Part shown: positions 35,940 to 45,451 of the stretch, one piece after another
How the letters are laid out: every line of letters begins with the position of its first letter
How positions within the stretch are numbered: position 1 is the stretch's first letter
DNA from: an uncultured Sphingomonadaceae bacterium
GTDB taxonomy: Bacteria > Pseudomonadota > Alphaproteobacteria > Sphingomonadales > Sphingomonadaceae
Assembly (NCBI GenBank): GCA_947501695.1
Contig: CANMWO010000001.1
Location: 558,001 to 622,000 of the forward strand
Direction of reading: 5' to 3'
Length of the DNA: 64,000 nucleotides
Made by a program: the position numbers and the translations under genes
The notes under the pieces: generated by a model
Told to the model about the DNA's origin: nothing
Database searches by the model: none
The model's input: the letters and a program-made list of their open reading frames with translations, nothing else

Positions 35940-36811
35940 GGCAGGTTGCTGCCTGTCTAGCCGCAACGGCAATGCTGGTTTGGCCCACTATGGTAGTGGA
36001 TGCAGAGGTTGTGACACGCAGTGCAGCGGCGAAAATACCTGCTTATCCTAAGCGGATTGTATCGATAAACCCATGTGCGGATGCCTTGTTGATGCAATTG
36101 GCGGACAAGGGGCAGATCGCTTCGATCAGCCACTATTCGCATGACAAGCGCGCAACTTCCATTCCTCTGGCGCAAGCGCTGCAATTCCCCGCGACGTCAG
36201 GTACGGCGGAAGAGATTTTGTCGATGCGCCCGGATCTGGTGGTGGCTGGTTCGCTTGTAGCGCGGCCAACTGCCCGAGCGTTGAAGCGCATGGGTATTCC
36301 ACTGGTCCAGCTGTCAATTCCGCAAAGCGTTGCCGAAAGCCAGCAGCAGATCAGCCAACTGGCAGAAATTGTTGGTAGCAAGCAACGCGGGGTTAAAATC
36401 AATCAGCGCATTTCTTCCGCTTTTGCTAAAGCCAAGCCTGAGGATAACAAAAAAATCCCCGCGCTCATCTGGCGTGGCGGCTTGGTGCCCGGTGATGGAA
36501 CTTTGCCAGACGAGCTGCTGCGTCGCACCGGTTTCGAGAATGTCAGCAGTACTTATGGTTTGAGCCGATGGGATGTCTTGCCGCTCGAACATCTCGTGGC
36601 ACGGCCGCCGCAGCTTCTGTTTTCAAATGCCATGGAAGCAAAGACCGGTAGGCGGGATAGGATGTTGTCACATCCAGTAATGAAAAAGTTATCGCACCGC
36701 ATCATGATTGCCGACTATCCCGCACGGCTGCTACATTGTGCTGGCCCGACACTCATCGATGCAGTTGCGACTTTGTCGGCTGCGCGGCGCAAGCTGACGG
36801 CAGGGTTATGA
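35936..36811 (+). CDS. btuF: Cobalamin ABC transporter substrate-binding protein, BtuF-like
   Basis: A 291-residue periplasmic binding protein of the helical-backbone FecB/BtuF type. The start is TTG, overlapping the cobO stop (TTGA); it yields a normal signal peptide ending MVVDAEV. The mature protein has the family pattern RIVSINPCADALLMQLADKG and a second lobe with MRPDLVVAGS. Position between cobO and the permease and ATPase genes makes corrinoid the expected ligand. Overall the protein is less conserved than its neighbours; a siderophore function is excluded only by context. ATGA overlap with btuC follows. Confidence 0.85.
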   Translation: MRQVAACLAATAMLVWPTMVVDAEVVTRSAAAKIPAYPKRIVSINPCADALLMQLADKGQIASISHYSHDKRATSIPLAQALQFPATSGTAEEILSMRPDLVVAGSLVARPTARALKRMGIPLVQLSIPQSVAESQQQISQLAEIVGSKQRGVKINQRISSAFAKAKPEDNKKIPALIWRGGLVPGDGTLPDELLRRTGFENVSSTYGLSRWDVLPLEHLVARPPQLLFSNAMEAKTGRRDRMLSHPVMKKLSHRIMIADYPARLLHCAGPTLIDAVATLSAARRKLTAGL

Positions 36812-37776
36812 AAGCGGTTCGCTTAAATGGTTTATTGGCCATTGCGCTGGTGGCTGCGATGCTATTATCGCTGGCCGCTGGCAAAGTCTGGGTCGCGCCC
36901 TCCACCTGGTGGAGTGACGATCTTAGCGGGCTCATCATCATGGAACTGCGTATTCCGCGCACGATATTGGGAGCAGCCATTGGCGCTGGACTTGGGATGG
37001 CGGGCGCAGCCATGCAAGGATATTTACGCAATCCGCTTGCAGATCCGGGAGTTTTCGGGGTGTCGAGCAGCGCTGCATTGGGTGCGGTCACTTCGCTCTA
37101 TTTTGGTTTTGCTATGACAGCATGGCTCTTGCCGGTCTTCGCGCTAATCGGTGCCGGTATCGGCATGGGCTTGCTTGCGTTGTTGGCTGGCCGCTCTGGT
37201 AGCCTCATTCTCTTTACGCTTGCCGGAGTGATTATTGCCAGTCTTGCCGGATCGCTGACATCCTTGATGATTAGTTTGGCGCCCACGCCGTTCGCGACAA
37301 CCGAAATTGTAACTTGGCTAATGGGTGCGTTAACCGATCGTAGCTGGGATGATGTGAAACTCGCTGTGCCGCTCATCGGGATTGGTATGGCATTTCTGAT
37401 GGCTACAGGTCGCTCGCTCGACGCCCTCACATTGGGGGAGGATGCCGCACGGTCCATGGGTGTCAATGTAGTACGGTTGCAATGGCTCGCCGTAATTGGA
37501 GTGGGGCTGACCGTTGGCGCGTCCGTCGCGGCGGCGGGTATCATCGGTTTTGTTGGCTTGATCGTCCCGCATCTCGTTCGGCCCTTTGCAGACCACCGAC
37601 CATCGGCGGTCATGCTGCCTTCAGCACTGGCCGGTGCATTGCTGATTGTTGTCGCGGATAGCATAGTCCGATTATTACCCAGTGTCAGTGAATTGCGACT
37701 GGGCATCGCCATGGCTCTTTTAGGAGCACCGTTCTTCATGGCTCTATTGTTTAAAATGCATCGGGAGCTTTCTTGA
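36808..37776 (+). CDS. btuC: Cobalamin ABC transporter permease, BtuC-like (FecCD family)
   Basis: A 322-residue inner-membrane permease with about ten transmembrane helices. Family motifs are visible: LRIPRTILGAAIGAGLGMAG with AMQGYLRNPLADPGVFGVSS just after, and GAAIGAIGFVGLIVPHLVRP-like AAAGIIGFVGLIVPHLVRPF near residue 250. The second carries the glycine-rich helix that contacts the ATPase. The start overlaps the btuF stop (ATGA), and the end overlaps btuD the same way, showing coupled translation of the transporter. Confidence 0.93.
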   Translation: MKAVRLNGLLAIALVAAMLLSLAAGKVWVAPSTWWSDDLSGLIIMELRIPRTILGAAIGAGLGMAGAAMQGYLRNPLADPGVFGVSSSAALGAVTSLYFGFAMTAWLLPVFALIGAGIGMGLLALLAGRSGSLILFTLAGVIIASLAGSLTSLMISLAPTPFATTEIVTWLMGALTDRSWDDVKLAVPLIGIGMAFLMATGRSLDALTLGEDAARSMGVNVVRLQWLAVIGVGLTVGASVAAAGIIGFVGLIVPHLVRPFADHRPSAVMLPSALAGALLIVVADSIVRLLPSVSELRLGIAMALLGAPFFMALLFKMHRELS

Positions 37777-38546
37777 TGTCGCTCGCCTTTGAAGCCCTCT
37801 CACTGACCTTGCGTGGTCGCAAAATACTCAACGGGATTAGCGGCCAGTTTCAACCAGGCAAGGTTACTGTCATATTGGGTGCTAATGGTGCTGGCAAAAG
37901 CAGCTTATTGTCTTGTCTTGTCGGACTTCGGGAACCGCAAGGTGGGTCAGTGACCTTGGGAGACCGACGGTTGCTGTCTCTGGAGAACAGGGAGCGTGGC
38001 CGGTTGATTGGGCTATTGCCACAGCGGCCGGATATCCACTGGAATGTCGATGTCAAAACCATCGTTGGATTAGGGCGGCTACCCCATGCTGGTCGTTGGG
38101 GAATGAGCGCCGCAGACCATGAGGCAGTAGAGAGAGCCATGATCGCCACCGACTGCACCGACCTTGCGGATCGTCAGGCCATGCGCCTGTCTGGCGGCGA
38201 ACAGGGCAGGGTGTTATTAGCGCGCGTGCTGGCTGGGGAACCGCAATGGCTATTGGCAGATGAACCGCTTGCAAGTCTTGATCCCGCGCATCAGTTTGAT
38301 GTCCTGGATCGTTTGAAAAACTATGCCACTGACGGCAATGGCGTCATTGTCGTACTGCACGACCTCACTCAGGCCGCGCGTATAGCTGACGATATCATGG
38401 TCCTCAAAGATGGCGCCATATTGGCTGCGGGGTCTCGCGAAGAGGTAATGACCGCGGAGGTGATGGGCCAAGCTTATGGCGTTGAGGTTCAGATTACCAC
38501 TAGCAACACCGGTGAACCTCTGGTGGTTCCGGTTCGGCGTTTGTGA
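37773..38546 (+). CDS. btuD: Cobalamin ABC transporter ATP-binding protein, BtuD-like
   Basis: A 257-residue ABC ATPase. Walker A is GANGAGKSSLLS near residue 36. The Q-loop region has LPQRPDIHWNVD. The ABC signature is LSGGEQGRVLLARVLAG. Walker B is WLLADEPLASLDP, and the H-loop histidine is in VIVVLHDLTQAA. It powers corrinoid uptake through the BtuC-like permease. The gene overlaps both neighbours by four bases; the next gene, cbiB, begins with GTG inside its stop. Confidence 0.94.
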   Translation: MMSLAFEALSLTLRGRKILNGISGQFQPGKVTVILGANGAGKSSLLSCLVGLREPQGGSVTLGDRRLLSLENRERGRLIGLLPQRPDIHWNVDVKTIVGLGRLPHAGRWGMSAADHEAVERAMIATDCTDLADRQAMRLSGGEQGRVLLARVLAGEPQWLLADEPLASLDPAHQFDVLDRLKNYATDGNGVIVVLHDLTQAARIADDIMVLKDGAILAAGSREEVMTAEVMGQAYGVEVQITTSNTGEPLVVPVRRL

Positions 38547-39499
38547 CGGCTCTTGGAACTATCGGGGCGTTTGTCGGGAGCAATGCCTTATCTTTGCTCG
38601 CGGCTTTGGTGATCGAGGCTCTTGTGGGATACCCTGATGCCCTGCACCGCCGGATTCCACATCCGGTTGTCTGGGTCGGGCGTTTGATAGACCGCTTGGA
38701 CAAGGCGTGGAACAGGGGCAGCGCCCTGATGCGGCATCGGAGTGGGATCGGCACTGTGTTGATCCTTATCATATTAGCTGCTGCTGTCGGTTTGGCGCTC
38801 GAATTTGCGCTGACTGGTTGGCTCGGAATAGCGCTTTTGATCGTGATCACCACGACGGGATTAGCCCAGCGAAGCCTGTATCTGCACGTCCGCGAGGTAT
38901 TGATACCGTTGAAGAATGGTGAAGTCGTTCATGCGCGCAAAGCACTGTCGATGATTGTCGGACGCGATACCGATGATCTGGACGAGCAAGCCATTGCCGC
39001 TGCAGCGACCGAAAGTCTTGCGGAGAGCTTCTGCGACGGGATTGTTGCACCCGCTTTCTGGTTTCTGATTGCCGGATTGCCGGGCTTGTTCGTGTTCAAG
39101 GCGATTAGCACTGCCGACAGTCAAATTGGCCATCTGGACGAGCGCTATCGCCATTTTGGGTGGGCGGCAGCGTGTACCGATGATGTCATGAACTTTGTAC
39201 CGGCGCGGATCGCCGGTTGTCTCATCTGTATCGCCGCGCCCGGCGGCTGGCGGATTATGTTACGTGATGCTCGCAAACATCTGTCCCCCAATGCTGGCTG
39301 GTCAGAGGCGGCCATGGCCGGTGCCTTGACTGTGCAAATGGGCGGCGGAGCAGCCTATGAGGGCGAGTGGATCGCGCGGCAAACGTTGGGAGACGGGCCG
39401 CGTCCGGAAATTACTGACCTGACGGCTGCGCTTGGCATTTATGTCCGCGCCTGTCTGTTGCTATGGGCTATGGTGGGAGCGCTGATATGGGCGCTGTGA
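38543..39499 (+). CDS. cbiB: Adenosylcobinamide-phosphate synthase CbiB
   Basis: CbiB (called CobD in Pseudomonas) joins adenosylcobyric acid to aminopropanol phosphate at the inner membrane. The 318-residue protein has four to five hydrophobic helices. Conserved pieces include [18 protein letters not shown] near residue 34, [20 protein letters not shown] near residue 137, and [20 protein letters not shown] followed by [11 protein letters not shown]. It starts at a GTG that overlaps the btuD stop. Confidence 0.94.
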   Translation: MTALGTIGAFVGSNALSLLAALVIEALVGYPDALHRRIPHPVVWVGRLIDRLDKAWNRGSALMRHRSGIGTVLILIILAAAVGLALEFALTGWLGIALLIVITTTGLAQRSLYLHVREVLIPLKNGEVVHARKALSMIVGRDTDDLDEQAIAAAATESLAESFCDGIVAPAFWFLIAGLPGLFVFKAISTADSQIGHLDERYRHFGWAAACTDDVMNFVPARIAGCLICIAAPGGWRIMLRDARKHLSPNAGWSEAAMAGALTVQMGGGAAYEGEWIARQTLGDGPRPEITDLTAALGIYVRACLLLWAMVGALIWAL

Positions 39500-40959
39500 T
39501 GCTACAGGGGACCGGCTCTGACGTTGGTAAGTCGGTGCTGGTCGCCGGTATATGCCGGTTGCTGACCAATCGCGGGATGACTGTCCGTCCCTTCAAGCCG
39601 CAAAATATGTCCAATAATGCCGCCGTAACGCTGGACGGTGGTGAAATTGGCCGGGCGCAAGCCTTGCAGGCGCTGGCCTGCCGAGTTTCGCCACATGTCG
39701 ATATGAATCCGGTTTTGCTCAAGCCGCAATCCGACAAAAGCGCGCAAGTGATTGTGCATGGCAAGGTCCACGATACCGGCAATGCGAGCTATTTCCGGAG
39801 TCAGAAAAAGCAGCTGCTTGAGGCCGTGCTGGCATCTTATGGTCGCCTTTCCGATGAAGCGGATATTGTGATTGTCGAAGGCGCGGGTAGTCCTGCTGAA
39901 ATTAACCTGCGCGCTGGAGATATCGCCAATATGGGTTTTGCGCGAGCGGCCAATGTCCCGGTTGTGCTGATCGGTGATATTGATCGTGGCGGCGTCATTG
40001 CTTCGATTGTCGGGACCAAGGCGGTGATCGACAGCGAAGATGCGGCGATGATCCGTGGCTTCCTGATCAATAAGTTTCGCGGCGACGTTAGCCTGTTCGA
40101 TGACGGTTATCATGCGATTGCCGATCGCACGGGCTGGGACGGCTTGGGTGTTATTCCATGGTTGCCCATGATCCATAAATTGCCAGCGGAGGATGCGGTC
40201 GTGTTGCAGCAGCCCGAGAGGGCGACCGATGCTGTCATTGAAATCGCGGTACTGATGCTTTCGCGTATCGCCAATTTCGATGACTTCGACCCTTTACGCC
40301 TTGAACCGCAAGTACGCTTGCAAATGGTGCCGCCGGGCGAACCGATACCAGCCAGTGCGTCGCTGATCATCATTCCGGGCACTAAGGCGACCATCGCTGA
40401 CCTGAATTTTCTGCGCGCGCAGGGATGGGATATCGATATTGCCGCACATGTCCGGCGTGGCGGTCACGTTCTGGGTATTTGCGGCGGCTATCAAATGCTG
40501 GGCCGCACGATCGCCGACCCCGATGGTATCGAGGGCGCGGCAGAGACAGTCGATGGGCTGGGGTTGCTGCCGGTTGATACGGTGCTCACTTCATCCAAGA
40601 CATTGACCAATATTGCTGGCAAGAGCATCGCCGATGATCAAATATTCGGCGGTTATGAAATACATGTCGGCGATACGCATGTTCAGATCGGTAATGCGGA
40701 AAGCCAGCCGATGCTGCGACTAAATGATGGACGTGAGGATGGCAGGGTGAGCAGCGATGGCCGCATATCAGGATGCTATATACACGGGCTGTTTGACGCC
40801 GCTGCCCAAAGACAGACCTGGTTGGCGCGATTGGGCGCCGTATCCAATGGCGAGGAACAGGGCGCGGTTGTTGATGAAGCGCTCGACGAACTGGCCAATG
40901 CATTAGAGGAATTTGTTGATATTGAGCGCCTGCTGATGATTGCCGGAGTAAGGGTATGA
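39487..40959 (+). CDS. cobQ: Cobyric acid synthase
   Basis: CobQ (CbiP) amidates the b, d, e and g side chains of adenosylcobyrinic diamide using glutamine. About 490 residues. The N-terminal dethiobiotin-synthetase-like domain starts [16 protein letters not shown] and includes [12 protein letters not shown]. The C-terminal type-I-like glutamine amidotransferase domain has [16 protein letters not shown] with the nucleophile cysteine, and GCYIHGLFD with the histidine. I start at 39487 (MGAVMLQ), which overlaps the end of cbiB by 13 bases; an ATG at 39499 forming TGATG is also possible. It is the only amidation gene here, consistent with salvage of partly built corrinoids. Confidence 0.93.
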   Translation: MGAVMLQGTGSDVGKSVLVAGICRLLTNRGMTVRPFKPQNMSNNAAVTLDGGEIGRAQALQALACRVSPHVDMNPVLLKPQSDKSAQVIVHGKVHDTGNASYFRSQKKQLLEAVLASYGRLSDEADIVIVEGAGSPAEINLRAGDIANMGFARAANVPVVLIGDIDRGGVIASIVGTKAVIDSEDAAMIRGFLINKFRGDVSLFDDGYHAIADRTGWDGLGVIPWLPMIHKLPAEDAVVLQQPERATDAVIEIAVLMLSRIANFDDFDPLRLEPQVRLQMVPPGEPIPASASLIIIPGTKATIADLNFLRAQGWDIDIAAHVRRGGHVLGICGGYQMLGRTIADPDGIEGAAETVDGLGLLPVDTVLTSSKTLTNIAGKSIADDQIFGGYEIHVGDTHVQIGNAESQPMLRLNDGREDGRVSSDGRISGCYIHGLFDAAAQRQTWLARLGAVSNGEEQGAVVDEALDELANALEEFVDIERLLMIAGVRV

Positions 40960-41618
40960 CGGATCATAGATCACAATCTGATGTTCCGGTTTTCGATGAT
41001 AATTTCCGTGATGGTCTGGATATGTTGCTGGCGTGGCGCCGAGATGTGCGCCGTTTCAGCAAGCGCCGGATTGACGCAGAAACACTGGATGGCTTGTTGG
41101 ATAGTGCCTGTCTCGCGCCATCCGTTGGTAATGCGCAGCCATGGCGCTTCGTATCGGTAGAAAACCCGGATCTCCGAAAATCAGTTACCGAACATGTTGA
41201 AGTAGAAAATGACAAAGCGGCGCAGGCCTATGATGATCAGGACGAGCGATCAGAATATCAAAAGCTGAAACTACACGGTCTGCGCGAGGCACCGGTTCAT
41301 CTGGCTGTTTTTTGTGATATGGCCGCGGAAGAAGGGCGTGGATTGGGTCGCCAGACGATGCCTGAAACGATGATCTACTCGGTTGTGATGGCAATACATA
41401 ATTTATGGTTAGCCGCTCGTGCGCGCAATATTGGCTTAGGCTGGGTATCGATATGTGAACCGGAGCAGATCACCGCATTACTGGATTTTCCTTCCGACTG
41501 GCGGTTTGTCGGCTATCTTTGCATGGGCTATCCCGCCAAAGAGAGCGACGAACCTGAGCTGGTCAAATTTGGGTGGCAAGACCGGATTGATAAAAAACAA
41601 ACGCGATTTGTGCGATGA
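40956..41618 (+). CDS. bluB: 5,6-dimethylbenzimidazole synthase BluB
   Basis: BluB cleaves reduced FMN with oxygen to make the lower ligand of B12. The 220-residue nitroreductase-fold protein has [13 protein letters not shown] near residue 30 and [17 protein letters not shown] near 50, the typical FMN-binding start of BluB proteins. [18 protein letters not shown] and the final [14 protein letters not shown] follow. It lies directly ahead of cobT, which attaches ribose phosphate to its product. Four-base overlaps on both sides show coupled expression. Having bluB here means the cell can make its own lower ligand aerobically. Confidence 0.94.
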   Translation: MTDHRSQSDVPVFDDNFRDGLDMLLAWRRDVRRFSKRRIDAETLDGLLDSACLAPSVGNAQPWRFVSVENPDLRKSVTEHVEVENDKAAQAYDDQDERSEYQKLKLHGLREAPVHLAVFCDMAAEEGRGLGRQTMPETMIYSVVMAIHNLWLAARARNIGLGWVSICEPEQITALLDFPSDWRFVGYLCMGYPAKESDEPELVKFGWQDRIDKKQTRFVR

Positions 41619-42628
41619 GTGTGACACGTGAAATGGTAATCGAACATCTCAATGCCTTGGCCAAACCGCAAGGCAGCATGGGGCGCTTGGAAGAGTTGGC
41701 GGTTGTACTCGCGGTCGCCAAACAAAACTTGCATCCGCGCACCAAACCGAGAAAGATCACATTGTTCGCCGGCGATCACGGCGTCGTTGAAAGCGGTGTG
41801 TCGGCATGGCCGTCCGCCGTTACGACTGTTATGATGGAAACCATCATCGTTCAAAAAGCCACGAGTACCGCTTTGGCTGCGGCGCAATCGGCTGATCTGC
41901 GGCTGGTCGATGTCGGCAGTATAACGCCGCCAAAACTGAGCGCGCCAACAGAGGTTTTTCGTGATGCTCGTGTGGCTGCTGGAACAGCAGACCTTGCCTT
42001 AGGTCCGGCTATGACAGTGGAGCAATTCCAATATGCTTGGGCCGTTGGTGAGGCTGAAGCGGCACGTGCGCATGACGAGGGCTGTGTCCTGCTATTAGCC
42101 GGAGAAATGGGGATTGGAAACACGACATCTGCCGCGTGTCTGACGATGTTGCTTGCTGGCGCTAGTGCCGATATCGCCACGGGACGCGGGGCAGGGGCCG
42201 ATGATGCGACATTGGAAGCCAAGCGCGATATTGTGACACAGGCTTCCCGGCGAGCCGCCTTGTTGTTGGACAAGGATCCCGTCGCAGCCATTGCCGCTGT
42301 CGCGGGTTTTGAGATTGTGGCGATGGCAGGATATTATGCGCAGGGCGCGAAGCAAGGTTCGACTTTATTACTCGATGGCTATGTCACCACAGCCGCGGCC
42401 TTGATTGCCGAACGTCTGGCGCCCGGAACTGCACAACGCATGATAGCGGCGCATCTCTCGGCGGAGCCAGGGCATCGGGTTGCGCTCGATCATCTCGGGC
42501 TTCAACCGTTGCTCGAATGGGACATGCGGCTAGGTGAGGGCACGGGCGCGCTGACGGCGCTGCCCATGCTCGATAGTGCAGCGGCGTTGCTGAACGATGT
42601 GGCTAAGCTTGCGGATATTTTGCCGTGA
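41615..42628 (+). CDS. cobT: Nicotinate-nucleotide--dimethylbenzimidazole phosphoribosyltransferase
   Basis: CobT makes alpha-ribazole phosphate from dimethylbenzimidazole and nicotinate mononucleotide. The 337-residue length is typical. Hallmarks are KPQGSMGRLEELAV near residue 13, LFAGDHGVVESGVSAWP with the conserved DHG, GEMGIGNTTSAACL near residue 162, and RLGEGTGALTALPML close to the end with its general-base glutamate region. It overlaps bluB (ATGA) and cobS (GTGA), placing substrate synthesis and use in one coupled run. Confidence 0.95.
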   Translation: MSVTREMVIEHLNALAKPQGSMGRLEELAVVLAVAKQNLHPRTKPRKITLFAGDHGVVESGVSAWPSAVTTVMMETIIVQKATSTALAAAQSADLRLVDVGSITPPKLSAPTEVFRDARVAAGTADLALGPAMTVEQFQYAWAVGEAEAARAHDEGCVLLLAGEMGIGNTTSAACLTMLLAGASADIATGRGAGADDATLEAKRDIVTQASRRAALLLDKDPVAAIAAVAGFEIVAMAGYYAQGAKQGSTLLLDGYVTTAAALIAERLAPGTAQRMIAAHLSAEPGHRVALDHLGLQPLLEWDMRLGEGTGALTALPMLDSAAALLNDVAKLADILP

Positions 42629-43431
42629 ACGCTCCCAACGATATCGCCAAAAGTCTGAAGTGGTGGATACCGCCGTTGTTGGCTGTGCAATTTCTTACAC
42701 GGATACCAGTGCCGGGCCTGAACCACCTGACCGGAGAGCAAGCGAGATACGGATTATCACGTTCCGTCATTTGGTTCCCACTTGTTGGTGCTTTGGTAGG
42801 TATAATCACCGCGGCAGTGCTCGTGGGCAGCGCCCATATCTGGCCGCGCGCTATTGCAGTTATCATTGCGCTTGCCGTTGAAGCGCGGCTGACAGGTGCT
42901 TTTCATGAGGATGCCGTGGCTGATTTCTGTGATGCTTTTGGCGGCGGCTATGATCCTGGATCCACTCACAGGATCATGAAGGACAGCCGAATTGGTAGCT
43001 ATGGTGCGCTTGGATTAGTTTTATCCGTTGGTCTGCGTGCTGCGCTGTTGATTGCTATGCCGCAAGACCTGATCATCATCGCATTAATCGCATCCGCCTG
43101 TTTCGGGCGGTTTCTGGCTGTTGCGGTTATGGCGCTTGTTGCTCCCGCAGTGACGCAGGATGGCGGATTGGCAAAGGATGTTGGCAACCGAACCACCATA
43201 AAGGATTTGATTTGGGCCAGCCTTTTAGCCGCGCCTGTTGTTGGTCTGTTCGCTTACTGGTATCCGATTGCTGGCTTGCTGACGCTGGTCGGGTCCGCTC
43301 TGTTTTTGCTTTGGTTCCGCGCGCTCCTGTTGCGCCGACTTGGCGGTAGCACAGGCGATTGTCTCGGTTTCGCTGTTTATTCGGGGCAACTCATCGTGCT
43401 GTTGGCTGCACTCGCCATCGTCGACCCGTGA
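42625..43431 (+). CDS. cobS: Adenosylcobinamide-GDP ribazoletransferase
   Basis: CobS joins adenosylcobinamide-GDP, made by CobU, with alpha-ribazole at the membrane. The 268-residue protein has several transmembrane helices. The conserved start QFLTRIPVPG and the catalytic-type motif TGAFHEDAVADFCDAFGGGY are present, followed by RIMKDSRIGSYGALGLVL. It begins with GTG within the cobT stop and ends overlapping the GTG of cobC. This completes the nucleotide-loop pathway in the operon. Confidence 0.94.
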   Translation: MNAPNDIAKSLKWWIPPLLAVQFLTRIPVPGLNHLTGEQARYGLSRSVIWFPLVGALVGIITAAVLVGSAHIWPRAIAVIIALAVEARLTGAFHEDAVADFCDAFGGGYDPGSTHRIMKDSRIGSYGALGLVLSVGLRAALLIAMPQDLIIIALIASACFGRFLAVAVMALVAPAVTQDGGLAKDVGNRTTIKDLIWASLLAAPVVGLFAYWYPIAGLLTLVGSALFLLWFRALLLRRLGGSTGDCLGFAVYSGQLIVLLAALAIVDP

Positions 43432-43964
43432 TCTGGCTGGTCCGACATCCGCCCGTGGCACTGCGCTGGCAGAACCGCTGCTATGGAGCCAGTGATATGG
43501 GATTAAGCCGAGAGGGAGCGCGTATGGCGACGACGCTGGTTTCGCAGCTTGTGAAATTGGCGCCGGAACTCATCATTCATTCCGATCGGAAAAGAACCCG
43601 CACAATAGCGGAACGTACCGCTCGTTTACTATCGATTGACGCCCATGCCGATCATCGTTGGCGAGAACGCGATTTTGGCAGCTGGGAAGGGCGCAGCTGG
43701 AATGCAATCTATCGCGAAACAGGAAATGCGATGGATGGGATGATAAATGAACCAGCGCGATTTCGACCAGGTGGTGGAGAAACGACTGCGGAACTTGTCG
43801 AGCGCGCAATGCACGGTTGGCGTGATTTACCAGCGCGACAAAACATCGCCATCATCGCCCATGGTGGACCGATTGCAGCCGTTCTGGCGAACCGGGAAAA
43901 TGCGGCGCTAAAATCGCTTCCTGATTTTATTCCAAAAACGGGCACGATCACGAATATTGTTTAG
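43428..43964 (+). CDS. cobC: Alpha-ribazole phosphatase/histidine phosphatase
   Basis: A 178-residue histidine-phosphatase-fold protein, expected to dephosphorylate alpha-ribazole 5'-phosphate or adenosylcobalamin phosphate. The catalytic motif is LVRHPPV near the start, where the usual RHG is RHP. The second histidine is in IIAHGGPIAAVLA, and HSDRKRTRTIAERTA and WRERDFGSWEGRSW are also family-like. An open frame runs further upstream inside cobS, but GTG at 43428 overlaps the cobS stop and puts VIWLVRH at the N-terminus. It is the last gene of the operon. Its 3' end overlaps the convergent VTT gene by 17 bases. Confidence 0.9.
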   Translation: MIWLVRHPPVALRWQNRCYGASDMGLSREGARMATTLVSQLVKLAPELIIHSDRKRTRTIAERTARLLSIDAHADHRWRERDFGSWEGRSWNAIYRETGNAMDGMINEPARFRPGGGETTAELVERAMHGWRDLPARQNIAIIAHGGPIAAVLANRENAALKSLPDFIPKTGTITNIV

Positions 43965-44619
43965 ACTGTCTGTTCTTGGCTTCGATCCGCTGATAAATAA
44001 ACCATCCGATCCAAAGCGTCGCGTATAATCCCAAAGCTGCGAATATCGCCGGTTTAGGATCGCTCAATGTGCTGATCGATCCGGCATAGGCTGCTATTCC
44101 AACATAGGGCACGGTGCCAAGCACGTAGAAAGTTAGATAGCGCAACAGCGGCATACGAGTAACACCGGCCATACAAGCGGTAACTTCGGGAATCATCGGA
44201 GCCGAACGGGCCAGCATGATCATCGCTGGGCCGCTGCGCGCAAAGGCCTGTGCCATTTTAATGCGCTCGTTTTCGTCCTTCACCAGAAAACCAAGCGCCC
44301 GGTCACCATATCGTCGACTGATGATATAGCCACCTAGAACGGCCAGTGTGGTGCCGGTCAGCGCCGACGCCATGCCAAGTGGAAAACCAAGAAAATAGCC
44401 TGCGAGCAATGTGATCGTTAGTGTCGGGACAGCGACAAATAAATCGATGAATAGCAGCAGTACCACAGCGGCAATGACGTAGATTGGATCAACTTGTTGT
44501 GCTTCTTCGAGTAGCCAGCGGACATTTTCGACGGTCAATATCCCAAACACGCGACCGAGTATGAACGTAGACGCAAAAATAAGGGTAAGGATTGCCATGA
44601 CTTTAAGGAGTGGTTTCAT
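43948..44619 (-). CDS. VTT-domain (TVP38/TMEM64-like) membrane protein
   Basis: A 223-residue inner-membrane protein with about five hydrophobic helices. The VTT/DedA core shows as TLTITLLAGYFLGFPLGMAS and ARSGPAMIMLARSAPMIPEV, with the conserved R near the re-entrant loop. Relatives act in lipid scrambling or membrane homeostasis; exact activity here is unknown. AAGGAG lies seven bases before the ATG. It follows the SDR gene after 11 bases, so they are co-transcribed. Its end overlaps cobC on the opposite strand. Confidence 0.88.
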   Translation of the reverse strand: MKPLLKVMAILTLIFASTFILGRVFGILTVENVRWLLEEAQQVDPIYVIAAVVLLLFIDLFVAVPTLTITLLAGYFLGFPLGMASALTGTTLAVLGGYIISRRYGDRALGFLVKDENERIKMAQAFARSGPAMIMLARSAPMIPEVTACMAGVTRMPLLRYLTFYVLGTVPYVGIAAYAGSISTLSDPKPAIFAALGLYATLWIGWFIYQRIEAKNRQSKQYS

Positions 44620-44630
44620 TATCTATCTCC

Positions 44631-45362
44631 TTAACCGGATTTCATGATTTTGCGAGCGAGACCGGGCATGAACCGGACAATCGGACGCAGAAGTTTGACT
44701 TTGCCGATATTGATATCGGTTTTTCGCGCAGCAATGCCTTTGACGATATCGCTCGCGACCTTGTCTGGCGGAAGCTTGCCATCGCCGCGGCCTGCGGTCA
44801 TCGCTGTGTCGACGAGCGGTAGGAAGGCTTGCATTACTGCTACGTCTGTTCGCTCCAACTGGTTCTGCAATGCTTGCGAGAAAATGTTCAGCCCACCTTT
44901 TGTTGCGCAATAGATGGCTGAACTGGTTTTGGGGATCAGACCGAGTCCTGAATTCACATTGAGAATGAAAGGTTTATCGCCGTTGAGCAAGGAGGGGAGC
45001 AGAAGATAGCAAAGTTGCGCAGGAGTAGTGAAATTGGTCACGATTTCCTTAGCGATCTGATCATATTCAAAATCGGCATCAAGAAAACTAGGCGTATATT
45101 GTAAGGCGGCATTGTTGATCAGACCATCGATGGTTGGAAAACGAGCAATCAAATCTGTTGCTGCCTGCTTGACGGCCATATCATCAGACAGATCGGCATT
45201 GAAAATGGCCATTTCGGGATAATCGCTGCCGAGCTGTTTCAAACCCTCCGACTCTCTAGCGATAATGATGATCTCATTGTCGGGTGCCAACTGCCGGACC
45301 AGCTCCAGACCAAGTCCAGAAGCCCCGCCGGTAATCACAATCCGTTTGTCCCTGATGATCAT
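44631..45362 (-). CDS. Short-chain dehydrogenase/reductase
   Basis: A 243-residue classical SDR. The cofactor motif is GGASGLGLELVRQLA near residue 12. NNAALQYTPSF is the NNAG-equivalent block. The catalytic Ser and YXXXK appear as SSAIYCATKGGL around residues 146-157. It resembles DltE-like SDRs, whose substrates are mostly unknown. The VTT membrane protein gene follows in the same operon, and a Crp-type regulator is divergent 90 bases away, a plausible controller. GAGG precedes the ATG. Confidence 0.9.
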   Translation of the reverse strand: MIIRDKRIVITGGASGLGLELVRQLAPDNEIIIIARESEGLKQLGSDYPEMAIFNADLSDDMAVKQAATDLIARFPTIDGLINNAALQYTPSFLDADFEYDQIAKEIVTNFTTPAQLCYLLLPSLLNGDKPFILNVNSGLGLIPKTSSAIYCATKGGLNIFSQALQNQLERTDVAVMQAFLPLVDTAMTAGRGDGKLPPDKVASDIVKGIAARKTDINIGKVKLLRPIVRFMPGLARKIMKSG

Positions 45363-45451
45363 TGGTTTTCCTCGACTTTCAAAATAATTAGCACTGCATT
45401 GAAGACGCTGTTACGCTGCGAAGACGGAGCCGTAATTAACCTGGGCTAAAA

